The notes: a model not told the origin generated them from the letters alone. A DNA stretch of 64,000 bases from an uncultured Oscillospiraceae bacterium (GCA_910579725.1 CAJTUD010000007.1:1-64000); one strand, 5' to 3'. Positions 26,152 to 35,550 are shown, counted from the stretch's first letter. Translations and numbers: made by a program.

Positions 26152-26946
26152 ATGAAAATTACGGCATTGGTGGAAAACAAGTCTGCCTGCGAGTTGGCGG
26201 CGGTCCATGGGCTGTCGCTGTACATAGAGACGGAAGAGCATAAGCTGCTGTTTGATCTGGGCCCTGACCAGACGCTGCTGAAAAATGCGGAAAAGCGGGG
26301 GATCGATCTGACAAAGGTGGACACAGTGGTTATCTCCCATGGGCACTTTGACCACGGCGGCGCTTTGGATGCTTTTCTGAAGATGAATCATACCGCGAAA
26401 ATCTATGTCCAGCGGAAGGCGTTTGAAAAGCACTTTTCCAAGTCGCTTGGATTTGTGAAGGTTCCCATCGGCCTGGACCGGCAGCTGGAGAATCACCACC
26501 AGGTTGTGCTGGTGGAGGGCGAGCAACGGCTTGACAGGGAGCTTCTGCTGTTTACGGTGACGGATACGGCAAAATTCTACTCTGCTGCTAATGATACACT
26601 GTATGATGAAAAAGGGCGGGACAGTTTTGCCCATGAGCAGAACCTGATGATCTTTGCGGAAAAGAACGTGCTGGTTATGGGCTGCGGGCACTGCGGCGTG
26701 GTGAACATTCTGGAGCGGGCAGCGGAGTACCGGCCTGAGGTCTGCATCGGCGGGTATCATCTGACCATTCCTGCCTTAAAGCGGACTGTGCCGGAGGAGA
26801 TTCTGGAGGGAATCGCCGGAGAGCTCCGGCAGTATGACATGGACTTTTACACCTGCCACTGCACCGGAGAAAAAGCGTTCGAATATCTGGCGAAGAGAGT
26901 GGACAGGATGCGATATTTTGCCTGCGGAGACGAGCTTCTCCTCTGA
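26152..26946 (+). CDS. metallo-beta-lactamase fold hydrolase
   Basis: 264 aa. Metal motif SHGHFDHGG near residue 62 plus later MGCGHCGVVN and a C-terminal CHCTG. Layout matches the class II DHPMN-synthase-like branch (the group with methanopterin-biosynthesis MptA-like enzymes and many uncharacterised bacterial members). The true substrate cannot be read from sequence. ATG 26152 is 17 bases after whiA with AGGGAG, so probably in the same transcript. Confidence 0.85.
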   Translation: MKITALVENKSACELAAVHGLSLYIETEEHKLLFDLGPDQTLLKNAEKRGIDLTKVDTVVISHGHFDHGGALDAFLKMNHTAKIYVQRKAFEKHFSKSLGFVKVPIGLDRQLENHHQVVLVEGEQRLDRELLLFTVTDTAKFYSAANDTLYDEKGRDSFAHEQNLMIFAEKNVLVMGCGHCGVVNILERAAEYRPEVCIGGYHLTIPALKRTVPEEILEGIAGELRQYDMDFYTCHCTGEKAFEYLAKRVDRMRYFACGDELLL

Positions 26947-27067
26947 AAATCCGGGCGGATGGAAAGCGGAAATTGATTGTACGCAGTTGTTTTAAAAAGG
27001 AAAGCAGCAAAAGCTGCGCAGATGTCCTGCGCCGCACCGCGTCGCAGAGAAAGATAGAGGAAATCAG

Positions 27068-30000
27068 ATGTCTTTTGTCCACCTCCACGTCCATACGGAG
27101 TACAGCCTTCTGGACGGCTTCTGCAAAATCAACGGCCTTGCCAAACGGGTGAAGGAGTTGGGGCAGAACGCCGTGGCGGTCACAGACCACGGCGTCATGT
27201 ACGGCGCTATTGATTTTTACCGGGCCTGCAAGGCCGAGGGGATCAAACCGATTATCGGCTGCGAGGTCTATGTGACGCCAAGAAACCGCACTCGCTTCGA
27301 CCGGGTCCACGAGTTGGATGCGGAGAGCCGCCATCTGGTGCTGCTGTGCCGGAATGAGGAGGGGTATAAAAATCTCAGCTATATGGTCAGCAAGGGCTTT
27401 GTGGAGGGCTTCTACATCAAGCCCAGGATTGACATGCAGCTGCTGAAAAAGCACAGCGGAGGGCTCATCGCTCTGTCCGCCTGTCTGGCGGGAGAAATCC
27501 CCAAAGGGCTGGCGAACGGGGACTACGAGGGCGCCAGGTCCTATGCGCTGGAGATGCGGGATCTCTTCGGAGAAGACGGATTCTACCTGGAGCTTCAGGA
27601 CCACGGCATCCGGGAACAGGCGGTAGTGAACCAGGGACTGCTGCGGCTTCATGAGGAGACAGGGATCCCCCTGGTGTGCACCAACGACTGCCACTATCTG
27701 GCTCCCGAGGACGCAGAAGCCCATGACGTGCTGTTGTGTATCCAGACCGGCAAGCTGGTGGAGGACGAGAAGCGGATGCGGTACGAGCCCCGGAATTTTT
27801 ACGTCCGCACCACAGAGGAAATGGAGAAATTGTTCAGCCACTATCCGGAGGCCATTGCGAACACGGAGAAGATTGCCGGGCTGTGCAATCTGGAATTCAC
27901 CTTCGGAAAGTACCACCTACCGGAGTTCAGGGTGCCGGAGGGCGAGGATGCCGGATCTTATATCCGCCGCCTCTGCGAAGAGGGCTTTGCAAAGAAGTAT
28001 CAGGGAAAGCACCCGGAATATCACCAGCAGCTGGACTATGAGTTGGATATGATTGGAAAGATGGGATTTACCGACTATTTTCTCATTGTTTCCGACTTTG
28101 TCCGCTTCGCCAGAAAGGCAGGCATCCCGGTGGGACCAGGGAGAGGATCCGCCGCCGGGAGCATGGTGTCCTATTGTCTGGATATCACAGACGTGGAGCC
28201 GATGAAATACGGGTTGTACTTCGAGCGGTTCTTGAATCCGGAGCGGGTGAGCATGCCGGATATCGACATGGATTTCGGTGACACCCGCCGGGACGAAGTG
28301 GTGGACTATGTTCGGCGGAAGTACGGCGATGACCGGGTGGCCCAGATCGTCACCTTCGGCACCATGGCGGCCCGGAACGCCATCCGGGATGTGGGGCGGG
28401 TGCTGAACATGCCCTATGCTGATGTGGATGTGGTTGCCAAACAAGTACCCAGCGGTCCGGGGGCGCTGCACATCACCCTGGACGACGCCCTGCGGCTGAG
28501 CCGTCCGCTGAAGGACATGTACGACGGGGATGAGAAGGTCAGAAAGCTGATTGACACCGCCAAGGCCCTGGAGGGCATGCCCCGTCACGCCTCCACCCAT
28601 GCCGCCGGAGTGGTCATCACCAAGGACCCTGTTTACACGTATGTTCCGCTGGCGAAAAATGACGAGACGATCGTCTGCCAGTACACCATGGTGACGCTGG
28701 AGGAGCTGGGCCTGCTCAAAATGGACTTTTTGGGCTTGCGGAATCTGACGGTGCTGGAGGATGCAGTGGAGATGGTCCGGCGAAGAGAGCCGGAGTTTAC
28801 CCTGGAGGACGTGCCGGAGGATGATCAGGCGGTCTATGAGATGCTCACCCAGGGAAAGACCAGCGGCGTGTTTCAGATGGAGTCCGCGGGGATGACCGGT
28901 GTGTGCGTAGGGCTTAAGCCTCAGTCCATTGAAGATCTGACAGCTATTGTGGCGCTGTACCGGCCAGGACCCATGGAATCCATTCCGCGGTTCATTGCCT
29001 GCAAGCACGACCCGAAGCTGGTGACATACAAGCATCCGTCCCTGGAGCCCATTCTATCCATCACCTATGGCTGCATCGTCTATCAGGAACAGGTGATGCA
29101 GATTTTCCAGCAGCTGGCGGGATACTCTCTGGGACAGGCCGATATGGTGCGCCGGGCCATGAGTAAGAAGAAAGCGAAGGATATTGCCAGGGAACAGGAG
29201 GCATTCCTCCACGGAGACTCCGAGCGGGGTATTGCAGGCTGTGTGGCCAACGGTATTCCCGGGGATGTGGCGCAGGCGATTTATGATGAAATCTATGATT
29301 TTGCCAACTATGCCTTCAATAAGGCCCACGCGGTCTGCTACGCGGTGGTGGCTTATCAGACCGCGTGGTTCAAGCTCCACTATCCAAAGGAGTACATGGC
29401 GGCCCTGCTGACGTCGGTACTGGATGTGGCGGACAAGGTGGCGGGATATATCGGCGAGTGCCGGGAGATGGGCATTGCCCTGCTGCCGCCGGATGTGAAC
29501 CGTTCCTATGACAGCTTCACCGTGGAGGAGGAGGGCATCCGCTTCGGTCTGGTGGCCATCAAGAACATTGGACGGGGCTTTATCCAGGGGGTGGTGAAGG
29601 AGCGGGAGGCCAACGGTCTCTTTACCGGTTTCCAGAATTTCTGCCAGAGAATGTACGGTGGAGACATCAACAAGCGGGCGGTGGAAAATCTGATCCGGGC
29701 TGGCGCGTTTGACGGCTTTGGGGTTTTCCGCAGTCAGCTGATCTCCGTCAGCGACAAGCTTCTGGACTCCATTGCCGGCAGCCGGCGGCAGAATCTGGAT
29801 GGACAGATGGACTTTTTCGGTTTATCCGCTGGGGCAGTGCGGCAATCCGCTGCCAGTATTCATCTTCCCGATATTCCGGAGTATGCCATGGATGAGCGGC
29901 TGCGGCAGGAACGGGAGGTGACGGGGATGTACCTCTCCGGGCATCCCATGAACGCCTACCGGGAGGCAATGAAGGCGGCCGGAGCCGTTTCCATCGGCTC

Positions 30001-30577
30001 CATCAATCAGGATTTTGCTCAGGAGGGCGGTCCGGTTCTCTATCACGATGAGCAGACCATTTCTGTGGCAGGGATTGTGACCGTCTACCGTACCCGGACC
30101 ACCCGGAGCAACACTCTGATGGCCTATGCCACGGTGGAAGACGACAGCGGGTCCATTGAGCTGCTGTGCTTTGCCAGAACACTGGAGCAGTTTGGCCGCC
30201 TGCTCAGTCCGGGCAGCGCGGTGCTGATCCGTGGCAGGCTGTCCGTCCGGGACGAAAAGCCGCCTCAGATTATCTGCAACGAGGTTTATGCGCTCCGAGG
30301 AGGTGGGGAAGCGCCGCCTTCGCTGCCTCCCCAGCCCAGAACAGCGCCTGGGGTGCAGGTGTTGGAGGGGAATACGCTGTGGCTGCGGCTGTCTTCCGGC
30401 AGTGCGCCGGAGCTGGCTCACATCAACCGGGTGATCGCCATGTTTCCCGGGAATACGCCGGCGAAAATCTTTTTCATGGACACCGGAAAGCGGATGGGAA
30501 CCAAGTGTCTGCTGGGAAAGTCGCTGGTAGACGAGCTGACAGAGGTCCTTGGAAAGGAAAATGTGGTGATTCAATAA
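27068..30577 (+). CDS. dnaE: DNA polymerase III subunit alpha
   Basis: 1169 aa. PHP domain at the N-terminus (HLHVHTEYSLLDG, VTDHGVMYGAIDFY, KPIIGCEVYV); the polymerase palm carries the GPGRGSAAGSMVSYCL motif and the catalytic PDIDMDF aspartates (about residue 398) and the later RPGPM and YQEQVMQI; HhH and tandem OB/beta-binding regions at about 830-1060. DnaE-type rather than PolC: no internal exonuclease domain. Stand-alone gene, with about 120 non-coding bases before it and a strong terminator after. Confidence 0.97.
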   Translation: MSFVHLHVHTEYSLLDGFCKINGLAKRVKELGQNAVAVTDHGVMYGAIDFYRACKAEGIKPIIGCEVYVTPRNRTRFDRVHELDAESRHLVLLCRNEEGYKNLSYMVSKGFVEGFYIKPRIDMQLLKKHSGGLIALSACLAGEIPKGLANGDYEGARSYALEMRDLFGEDGFYLELQDHGIREQAVVNQGLLRLHEETGIPLVCTNDCHYLAPEDAEAHDVLLCIQTGKLVEDEKRMRYEPRNFYVRTTEEMEKLFSHYPEAIANTEKIAGLCNLEFTFGKYHLPEFRVPEGEDAGSYIRRLCEEGFAKKYQGKHPEYHQQLDYELDMIGKMGFTDYFLIVSDFVRFARKAGIPVGPGRGSAAGSMVSYCLDITDVEPMKYGLYFERFLNPERVSMPDIDMDFGDTRRDEVVDYVRRKYGDDRVAQIVTFGTMAARNAIRDVGRVLNMPYADVDVVAKQVPSGPGALHITLDDALRLSRPLKDMYDGDEKVRKLIDTAKALEGMPRHASTHAAGVVITKDPVYTYVPLAKNDETIVCQYTMVTLEELGLLKMDFLGLRNLTVLEDAVEMVRRREPEFTLEDVPEDDQAVYEMLTQGKTSGVFQMESAGMTGVCVGLKPQSIEDLTAIVALYRPGPMESIPRFIACKHDPKLVTYKHPSLEPILSITYGCIVYQEQVMQIFQQLAGYSLGQADMVRRAMSKKKAKDIAREQEAFLHGDSERGIAGCVANGIPGDVAQAIYDEIYDFANYAFNKAHAVCYAVVAYQTAWFKLHYPKEYMAALLTSVLDVADKVAGYIGECREMGIALLPPDVNRSYDSFTVEEEGIRFGLVAIKNIGRGFIQGVVKEREANGLFTGFQNFCQRMYGGDINKRAVENLIRAGAFDGFGVFRSQLISVSDKLLDSIAGSRRQNLDGQMDFFGLSAGAVRQSAASIHLPDIPEYAMDERLRQEREVTGMYLSGHPMNAYREAMKAAGAVSIGSINQDFAQEGGPVLYHDEQTISVAGIVTVYRTRTTRSNTLMAYATVEDDSGSIELLCFARTLEQFGRLLSPGSAVLIRGRLSVRDEKPPQIICNEVYALRGGGEAPPSLPPQPRTAPGVQVLEGNTLWLRLSSGSAPELAHINRVIAMFPGNTPAKIFFMDTGKRMGTKCLLGKSLVDELTEVLGKENVVIQ

Positions 30578-30620
30578 ATAAATCGAAGCCCCGTCCAACC
30601 GGACGGGGCTTCGATTTATT
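30577..30620. terminator. bidirectional terminator, dnaE / khpA convergence
   Basis: 20-bp perfect stem (30577-30596 and 30601-30620) with loop AACC; AT-rich ends supply U runs in both directions. The first arm begins at the last base of the dnaE stop. Confidence 0.95.
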
Positions 30621-30625
30621 TTGCG

Positions 30626-30880
30626 TCAATCGACGATATCCACTGTGACCTTCTGGCCGGTGCGCTGTGCGCAGGAGCGGACCAGAGTCCGGATTTCCTT
30701 GGCAATGCGGCCCTGACGGCCAATCACCTTGCCCATGTCGTCTGGAGCGACGCGCAGCTCCAACGTCAGTTCCTGGCCGCCCTCCACTTCCGTCACAGTA
30801 ACGGCGTCAGGGTTTTCCACCAGGTTCTTTGCAATGTAGAGCAGCAGATCTTTCAGGTTGTGATCCTTGACCGCGTCCAT
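30626..30880 (-). CDS. khpA: KH-domain RNA-binding protein KhpA
   Basis: 84 aa. Single KH domain with the GKVIGRQGRIAKEIRTLV motif (GxxG = GRQG). KhpA works with KhpB/Jag in RNA binding and cell elongation in Firmicutes. The ATG overlaps the rpsP stop by one base. Last gene of ylxM-ffh-rpsP-khpA; rimM-trmD-rplS, which follow in many Firmicutes, do not follow here. Confidence 0.96.
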   Translation of the reverse strand: MDAVKDHNLKDLLLYIAKNLVENPDAVTVTEVEGGQELTLELRVAPDDMGKVIGRQGRIAKEIRTLVRSCAQRTGQKVTVDIVD

Positions 30881-31119
30881 CAGAGCACGTCAACTTTCTT
30901 GAGCAGAGCGCGGACCGTATCCGTGGGCTGAGCGCCGGTCTTGATCCACTCCTTGGCGCGGGCGGCGTCAATTTTGATCTCAGCGGGGGAGACGCAGGGA
31001 TTATACGTGCCAATTTCTTCAATGAAACGGCCGTCACGGGGATAGCGGCTGTCAGCCACGACGACGCGATAGAAAGGTGCTTTCTTTGCGCCCATACGGC
31101 GCAGTCTGATTTTAACCAT
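30880..31119 (-). CDS. rpsP: 30S ribosomal protein S16
   Basis: 79 aa. VKIRLRRMGAKKAPFYRVVVADSR is the family N-terminus, with the conserved GTYNP and LLKKVDVL end. ATG 31119 is behind GGAGGAAACACATC. A longer frame to 31143 lacks support. Confidence 0.97.
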   Translation of the reverse strand: MVKIRLRRMGAKKAPFYRVVVADSRYPRDGRFIEEIGTYNPCVSPAEIKIDAARAKEWIKTGAQPTDTVRALLKKVDVL

Positions 31120-31193
31120 GATGTGTTTCCTCCAATTAGTCAATAAATTTGTTGTTGTGTATCATATAAATGCCGGGGCATTTACGACGGGGA

Positions 31194-32582
31194 TTATTTC
31201 AGGCGCTTCTTCCGGCCGAAGCCATGCATCTTGCTGGTACCGGCGATCTTGCCCAGCTGCGGCATTTTACCAAGTCCCAAAGGCATTTTGCCCTTGGAGA
31301 GGGTCTTTGTCAGCTGGAGCATCATCTCGTACTGCTTGAGCAGGCGGTTGACATCCGCCACCTGCTGGCCGCAGCCAGCCGCAATACGGCGTTTCCGGCT
31401 GGCGTCCAGAAGGGAGGGGTTATTGCGCTCTTTGGGGGTCATGGAGAGAATGACGGCCTCCTGACGGTTGAGCATTTTATCATCAATCTGCGCTCCGGCC
31501 ATCTGCTTGCCCAGCTGGCCGGGAAACATGGCCGCCATCTGGTTCAAATCGCCCATCTTGCGCAACTGGCTCATCTGCTCCATGTAGTCGGTAAGGGTGA
31601 AGCGGTTCTTTTTCAGCTTCTCCTCTAACTCCGCCGCCTTTTTCTCATCGAAGCTCTGTTCCGCCCGCTCGATCAGGGAGAGTACGTCGCCCATGCCCAG
31701 AATGCGGGAAGCCATACGGTCCGGATGGAACAGCTCGATCATATCCAGCTTTTCGCCGGTACCCACGAATTTGATGGGTTTGCCGGTGGCCGCCCGGATG
31801 GAAAGGGCTGCGCCGCCCCGGGCGTCCCCGTCCAGCTTGGTCAGGAGAACACCGTCAATGCCCAGCGCTTCGTCAAAGGCGGAGGCGGCGCTGACGGCGT
31901 CCTGACCGGTCATAGCGTCCACAACCAGCAGGATCTCGTTGGGATTCACCGCGCTCTTGATATTTTTCAGCTCGTTCATGAGCTGCTCATCTATATGCAG
32001 CCGTCCGGCGGTGTCCAGCAGCACTGTGTCGAAGCCATTATCCCGGGCATGCCGCAGGGCGTGCTGGGCAATCTGAACCGGGTTGATCTGTCCCAGAGCA
32101 AAGACAGGGATGTCCAGCTGTTCCCCCACCACTTGCAGCTGCGTAATGGCGGCAGGGCGGTACACGTCGCAGGCCACCAGCAGGGGGCGCTTGCCCATGG
32201 TGCTTTTCAGATACCCCGCCAGCTTTGCGCCGTTGGTGGTCTTACCGGCGCCCTGAAGGCCCACCATCATGATGATCGTGGGAGGCTTGGAGGCAAAGCT
32301 GATTTTCTCGCTGCCGCCGCCCATGAGGACGGTGAGCTCCTCGTTGACAATCTTGATGATCTGCTGGGCTGGTGTCAAGCTCTCCAGCACGTCCGCGCCC
32401 ACGGCGCGGTCCGTGACCTTGGCAACAAAATCCTTGACGACAGAGAAGCTCACGTCTGCGTCCAGCAGGGCCAGACGGACTTCCTTCATGGCCTCCTTGA
32501 CGTCGGCCTCGGTGATGCGTCCCTTGCCGCGCAAGCGGCGGAACGCGGCGTTCAGTTTTTCGGAAAGACCTTCAAATGCCAT
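31194..32582 (-). CDS. ffh: signal recognition particle GTPase Ffh
   Basis: 462 aa. N domain 1-85, G domain with GLQGAGKTTNGAKLA, DTAGRLHIDE, TKLDGDARGG and KFVGTGEKLDMIELFHP; methionine-rich M domain 300-462 (MSQLRKMGDLNQMAAMFPG). Binds SRP RNA and signal peptides. ATG 32582, with weak GGAGTGACAGCCC upstream. The last 15 residues are basic. Confidence 0.97.
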   Translation of the reverse strand: MAFEGLSEKLNAAFRRLRGKGRITEADVKEAMKEVRLALLDADVSFSVVKDFVAKVTDRAVGADVLESLTPAQQIIKIVNEELTVLMGGGSEKISFASKPPTIIMMVGLQGAGKTTNGAKLAGYLKSTMGKRPLLVACDVYRPAAITQLQVVGEQLDIPVFALGQINPVQIAQHALRHARDNGFDTVLLDTAGRLHIDEQLMNELKNIKSAVNPNEILLVVDAMTGQDAVSAASAFDEALGIDGVLLTKLDGDARGGAALSIRAATGKPIKFVGTGEKLDMIELFHPDRMASRILGMGDVLSLIERAEQSFDEKKAAELEEKLKKNRFTLTDYMEQMSQLRKMGDLNQMAAMFPGQLGKQMAGAQIDDKMLNRQEAVILSMTPKERNNPSLLDASRKRRIAAGCGQQVADVNRLLKQYEMMLQLTKTLSKGKMPLGLGKMPQLGKIAGTSKMHGFGRKKRLK

Positions 32583-32595
32583 GGGCTGTCACTCC

Positions 32596-32961
32596 TTATT
32601 CCTTCAATGCCTGGGCCGCCTGGATAATGGCGGCGGCAAGCTCGTCAATCCGCGGATCTTCGTACTGCCGGTAGTTGATGGTTTTCAGCTCCCCGGCGGC
32701 CTCCTCAATAGCGGAAATATGCTGCTGCATCTGGAGAAAGCGGCGGATCAGGCCGGTCTTGTCTTCCACCTCCTGCATCGCCGCTTCGGCCCGGACAATC
32801 ACATCCCGGACTCCCTGACGGCTGATGCCGCTGTTCTCCGCGATTTCGGAGAGGCTGAGATCCTCGTTATAATAGAGATCAAAAAATTCCTTCTGCCTCT
32901 CGGTGAGGAGCTCCCCGTAAAAATCGAACAGCATGGTCATGCGGTAGGTCTGGTTTTTCAC
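32596..32961 (-). CDS. ylxM: YlxM/p13 sigma-factor-like DNA-binding protein
   Basis: 121 aa, UPF0122. A sigma-4-like HTH around residues 20-60 (LTERQKEFFDLYYNEDLSLSEIAENSGISRQGVRD); C-terminal helix. Associated with SRP genes across Firmicutes; Streptococcus YlxM affects SRP function. GTG start behind AAGGAGGG. First gene of the operon; spacer to ffh is 13 bases. Confidence 0.95.
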   Translation of the reverse strand: MKNQTYRMTMLFDFYGELLTERQKEFFDLYYNEDLSLSEIAENSGISRQGVRDVIVRAEAAMQEVEDKTGLIRRFLQMQQHISAIEEAAGELKTINYRQYEDPRIDELAAAIIQAAQALKE

Positions 32962-33008
32962 GGCTCGCCCTCCTTTGTGTAAAGCGAAGCAACTTTACAT
33001 TCCTGCAT

Positions 33009-33037
33009 ATCATACCCTACTTCTCCGGAAAAGTCAA
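33009..33037 (-). promoter_or_regulatory. promoter of ylxM-ffh-rpsP-khpA
   Basis: Minus strand TTGACT (33032-33037), 17-base spacer, TATGAT (33009-33014), about 45 bases before the ylxM GTG. Strong match. Confidence 0.8.
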
Positions 33038-33128
33038 GAGGGAAATGGGGAAAAATCCGGGAAATCAGTTTTGAGATTAGGGGCGGGGAGTGCCTCGCGG
33101 CTGATGCCGGGACCGCGGGAAAGAAAAG

Positions 33129-33155
33129 TGCCCCGGGCACACAGTGTCCGGGGCA
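33129..33155 (-). terminator. terminator of the surface-protein gene
   Basis: Stem TGCCCCGG-ACAC/GTG(C)-CCGGGGCA on the minus strand (33129-33155), followed by CTTTTCTTT. Lies 16 bases beyond the stop. Confidence 0.8.
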
Positions 33156-33170
33156 GAATCTGGGAAATGC

Positions 33171-35315
33171 TCAGGCGGCAGTATCCGCCAGAGCCTCTTC
33201 CAGCAGCGTGTAGAAGGTAGAAAGCTGATCGCCCAGATCCATAATCAGATCTTCGTCCTCGCCGTCCACGGTAAACTCCAGCTCCTCGATGCCTTTGCGG
33301 GCCGCGAAGCGGGAGAGAACTTCCCGCAGGATACCGGCGGTCAGCAGCTCGTCGGGATCAAAGGGCTCCTCTTCAGTGTCAAAAACCAGAGCGCTGTCCA
33401 GACTCCAGCAGATGGCCTGGGCATAGTCGTGCTCCGCAAAGGGGAACTCCTCGGGCAGCTCTGCGGCGGGGCTCTCCTCATAACGGTAGAGTTCGTCGAG
33501 CAGTTGGCAGATGGCGGTCAGGCCCGCCAGAGGAATTTCCTCCTCTGTAATGATTGTGGTATCCTCGCCGGCCGCCGCGGTGGCCGGTGTGCCGGCCAAA
33601 GGAATGTCGTCGTCAGGGATAATGGTGACGCCGCCGTCTGGAGCGGCAGGAATGTCGTCTCCGCCGTCAGGGATCACGGGATCCGCAGGCGTAATGGGAT
33701 CTTCGCTCTCGCCGGGAGCAGGATCAACGGGAGGATCCGTCTCATCTTCCTCGCCGGGGGCCACGGGATCTGTGGTGTTGCCGCCCTCTTCAGGAGGAAC
33801 AGGAGCGCTTTCCTTTTCTTCATACTTACAATCAGTGCACATACGGGTACGTGTCTGAGTGCCTTCGGCCTCATTCACAACCCAGTCGCTCCAATTGCCA
33901 AAGTGATGGCTGGTGGAAGGAATCTCGGTTCCTACATTTAGCGGTTTACCGCAATCAGAGCATTTTGTTGCGCCTTCCCAACCTGCTTTGGTGCAGGTAG
34001 CGGATGTGTTCTTCACGTCATCAGGAGTTTCTTGGTGCGATAACAGTTCTGTTTCCTCTGGCTTTTCCAGAAAAATACCGCACTCGGAACACTTTGTGCC
34101 AGCTGTCCAGCCAGGTGCAGTACATGTAGCAAGCTGTTCGGGAATGGTTTCCACAGTATGATTATTGCTGTCAACATTTCCGGCCTCTTTTTTACATACT
34201 GTGCAGGTTGCAGGAGCCTTACAAGTAGCATCTGACCAGTTATGCGCAGGAACAGTGATAATGCCGCCCTCAGTTATACGCGTGCACGCATCACTGCTGA
34301 TAAAGCGTTCAGCATCTTCACCAATGGTTCCCGCGTTAACAACAGCAGCATTATCAGGGTTAGCGGCAATGGACTGTAGGTCATTTTTCGCATTGTTTGC
34401 CTTATTTCCAGTAATGGAGCCGCCATTCATAGTAAACTTGCCGTTCCACACACGCACACCGCCGCCGCCTTGAGGCTTGTTGGAAGTATTGCCGGTGATT
34501 TCTCCGCCTTCCATGTTAAATGTGCCCATCACATACACGCCGCCGCCTTCACCGGCGGTACTGGTGTTTTTGGAAATTTCACCACCGGTCATAGTAAAAG
34601 CAGCGTTTGTATTTACATAAACACCGGCGCCGCTGCCACCGGCCTTGTTTTCAGTAATAGCACCACCGTTCATGGTGAACGTGCCGCTTTGAATCAATAC
34701 GCCGCCGCCGCCATAAACACCGGCGCCATTATTTTTATTAGTTTCATTTTCAGCAATACTACCGCCGTCCATAGTGAAATTACCGCCATTAGTCACATAC
34801 ACGCCGCCGCCGCCATTTTGAGCAGTGTTTCCGGTGATGGCGCCGCCCTGCATAGTAAGGGAACCACCGTTCACATAGATGCCGCCGCCAAAAGCGTTGT
34901 TTGTGCCGCCAGTGATGGTGCCGGTTTTCTCAGTGCTTCCTGCCCCATCGCCGGTGTTCACCGGCGCAGAGGAGGTGGCTGTAGAAGTAGCAGTAGGCGC
35001 TTCGCCCTGCTCGTCCCGGAGCGTCAGATTGCCGTTCTGACCGATAGTAATGACGGAATTATTGCTGCTTCCGGTGATAGTCCAGCCGTTCAGATTCAGA
35101 TTGACATTTTGGTTGATATTGATGGTGGTATTCTCATCTTTTTCGGCGGAATACGAATAATCCTCCCCCAGAATGACAGTTTCATTGTTATCAATCAGAG
35201 CCTGAAGGTCTGAAAAACTTCCCGCCCATGCAGTGAGCGACAAGGCGTTGACGCACAGAACCAGAGAAACAAACATTGCCAGTCCGCGCTTGCTGAAAAA
35301 CTTTTTATGCTTCAC
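33171..35315 (-). CDS. secreted beta-helix surface protein with SLH-like C-terminus
   Basis: 714 aa. Sec signal peptide 1-31 (KHKKFFSKR, hydrophobic core, AWA). Residues about 60-330 look like a right-handed parallel beta-helix: six or more units carrying (F/L)TMxGGxIxxN with GGGVYV between. Then about 350-500 three Cys-pair modules (CKAPATCTVC, CSECG, CSDCG, CTDCK), a Pro/Asp/Glu-rich spacer (PVPPEEGG, DDDIPLAG) and a tail about 620-714 resembling two degenerate SLH repeats (TAICQLLDELYRYE, AQAICWSLDSALVF...PDELLTAGILREVLSRFA). GTG 35315 is behind GGGAGATTGTATTT. Probably a cell-wall adhesin; transcript preceded by three GEMM aptamers. Confidence 0.8.
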   Translation of the reverse strand: MKHKKFFSKRGLAMFVSLVLCVNALSLTAWAGSFSDLQALIDNNETVILGEDYSYSAEKDENTTININQNVNLNLNGWTITGSSNNSVITIGQNGNLTLRDEQGEAPTATSTATSSAPVNTGDGAGSTEKTGTITGGTNNAFGGGIYVNGGSLTMQGGAITGNTAQNGGGGVYVTNGGNFTMDGGSIAENETNKNNGAGVYGGGGVLIQSGTFTMNGGAITENKAGGSGAGVYVNTNAAFTMTGGEISKNTSTAGEGGGVYVMGTFNMEGGEITGNTSNKPQGGGGVRVWNGKFTMNGGSITGNKANNAKNDLQSIAANPDNAAVVNAGTIGEDAERFISSDACTRITEGGIITVPAHNWSDATCKAPATCTVCKKEAGNVDSNNHTVETIPEQLATCTAPGWTAGTKCSECGIFLEKPEETELLSHQETPDDVKNTSATCTKAGWEGATKCSDCGKPLNVGTEIPSTSHHFGNWSDWVVNEAEGTQTRTRMCTDCKYEEKESAPVPPEEGGNTTDPVAPGEEDETDPPVDPAPGESEDPITPADPVIPDGGDDIPAAPDGGVTIIPDDDIPLAGTPATAAAGEDTTIITEEEIPLAGLTAICQLLDELYRYEESPAAELPEEFPFAEHDYAQAICWSLDSALVFDTEEEPFDPDELLTAGILREVLSRFAARKGIEELEFTVDGEDEDLIMDLGDQLSTFYTLLEEALADTAA

Positions 35316-35367
35316 AAATACAATCTCCCTTTCTATTCTTTGCACAATTCGGATGCAAAGTTCCGGT

Positions 35368-35468
35368 GGCCGGGCTGGCATAGTACTTTCCACGTTCGCA
35401 GTCTCCAGCACCGTAGCCCCCATGGCTTTGCGTCCCGTCATTTCTGGCGGTTTGCTAATTTTGCGGCC
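35368..35468 (-). promoter_or_regulatory. GEMM-I riboswitch aptamer 3 (gene-proximal, G20A-like)
   Basis: Minus strand. Core matches the c-di-GMP-I (GEMM) consensus: AGCAAACC, P2 hairpin CGCC-AGAAA-TGACG, GGGACGCAAAGCC (35424-35436), AUGGGG, then a P3 arm and a terminal GCCAGCCCGG. The base before GCAAACC (35456), equivalent to Vc2 G20, is A on the minus strand. In Geobacter G20A-type GEMM aptamers read 3',3'-cGAMP rather than c-di-GMP. It ends about 52 bases before the GTG; a small CTTTGCA/TGCAAAG hairpin lies in the linker, and there is no terminator, so translation control is more likely. Confidence 0.75.
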
Positions 35469-35550
35469 GGGCTGTCATGCGCCGCTTCCGGCGTTTAGAC
35501 CCCATGGCTTTGCGCCCCGCCGTTTCCGGCGGTTTGCCAAAATCAGCAGC
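35463..35550 (-). promoter_or_regulatory. GEMM-I riboswitch aptamer 2
   Basis: Minus strand. GGCAAACC, P2 CCGCC-GGAAA-CGGCGG, then GGGCGCAAAGCC (35506-35518) with an A-to-G change at the first A of the GGGACG box, AUGGGGUCUAAA, P3 CGCC-GGAA-GCGGCG, and GACAGCCCGGC. G20 equivalent is G. It abuts aptamers 1 and 3 directly. Confidence 0.8.
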
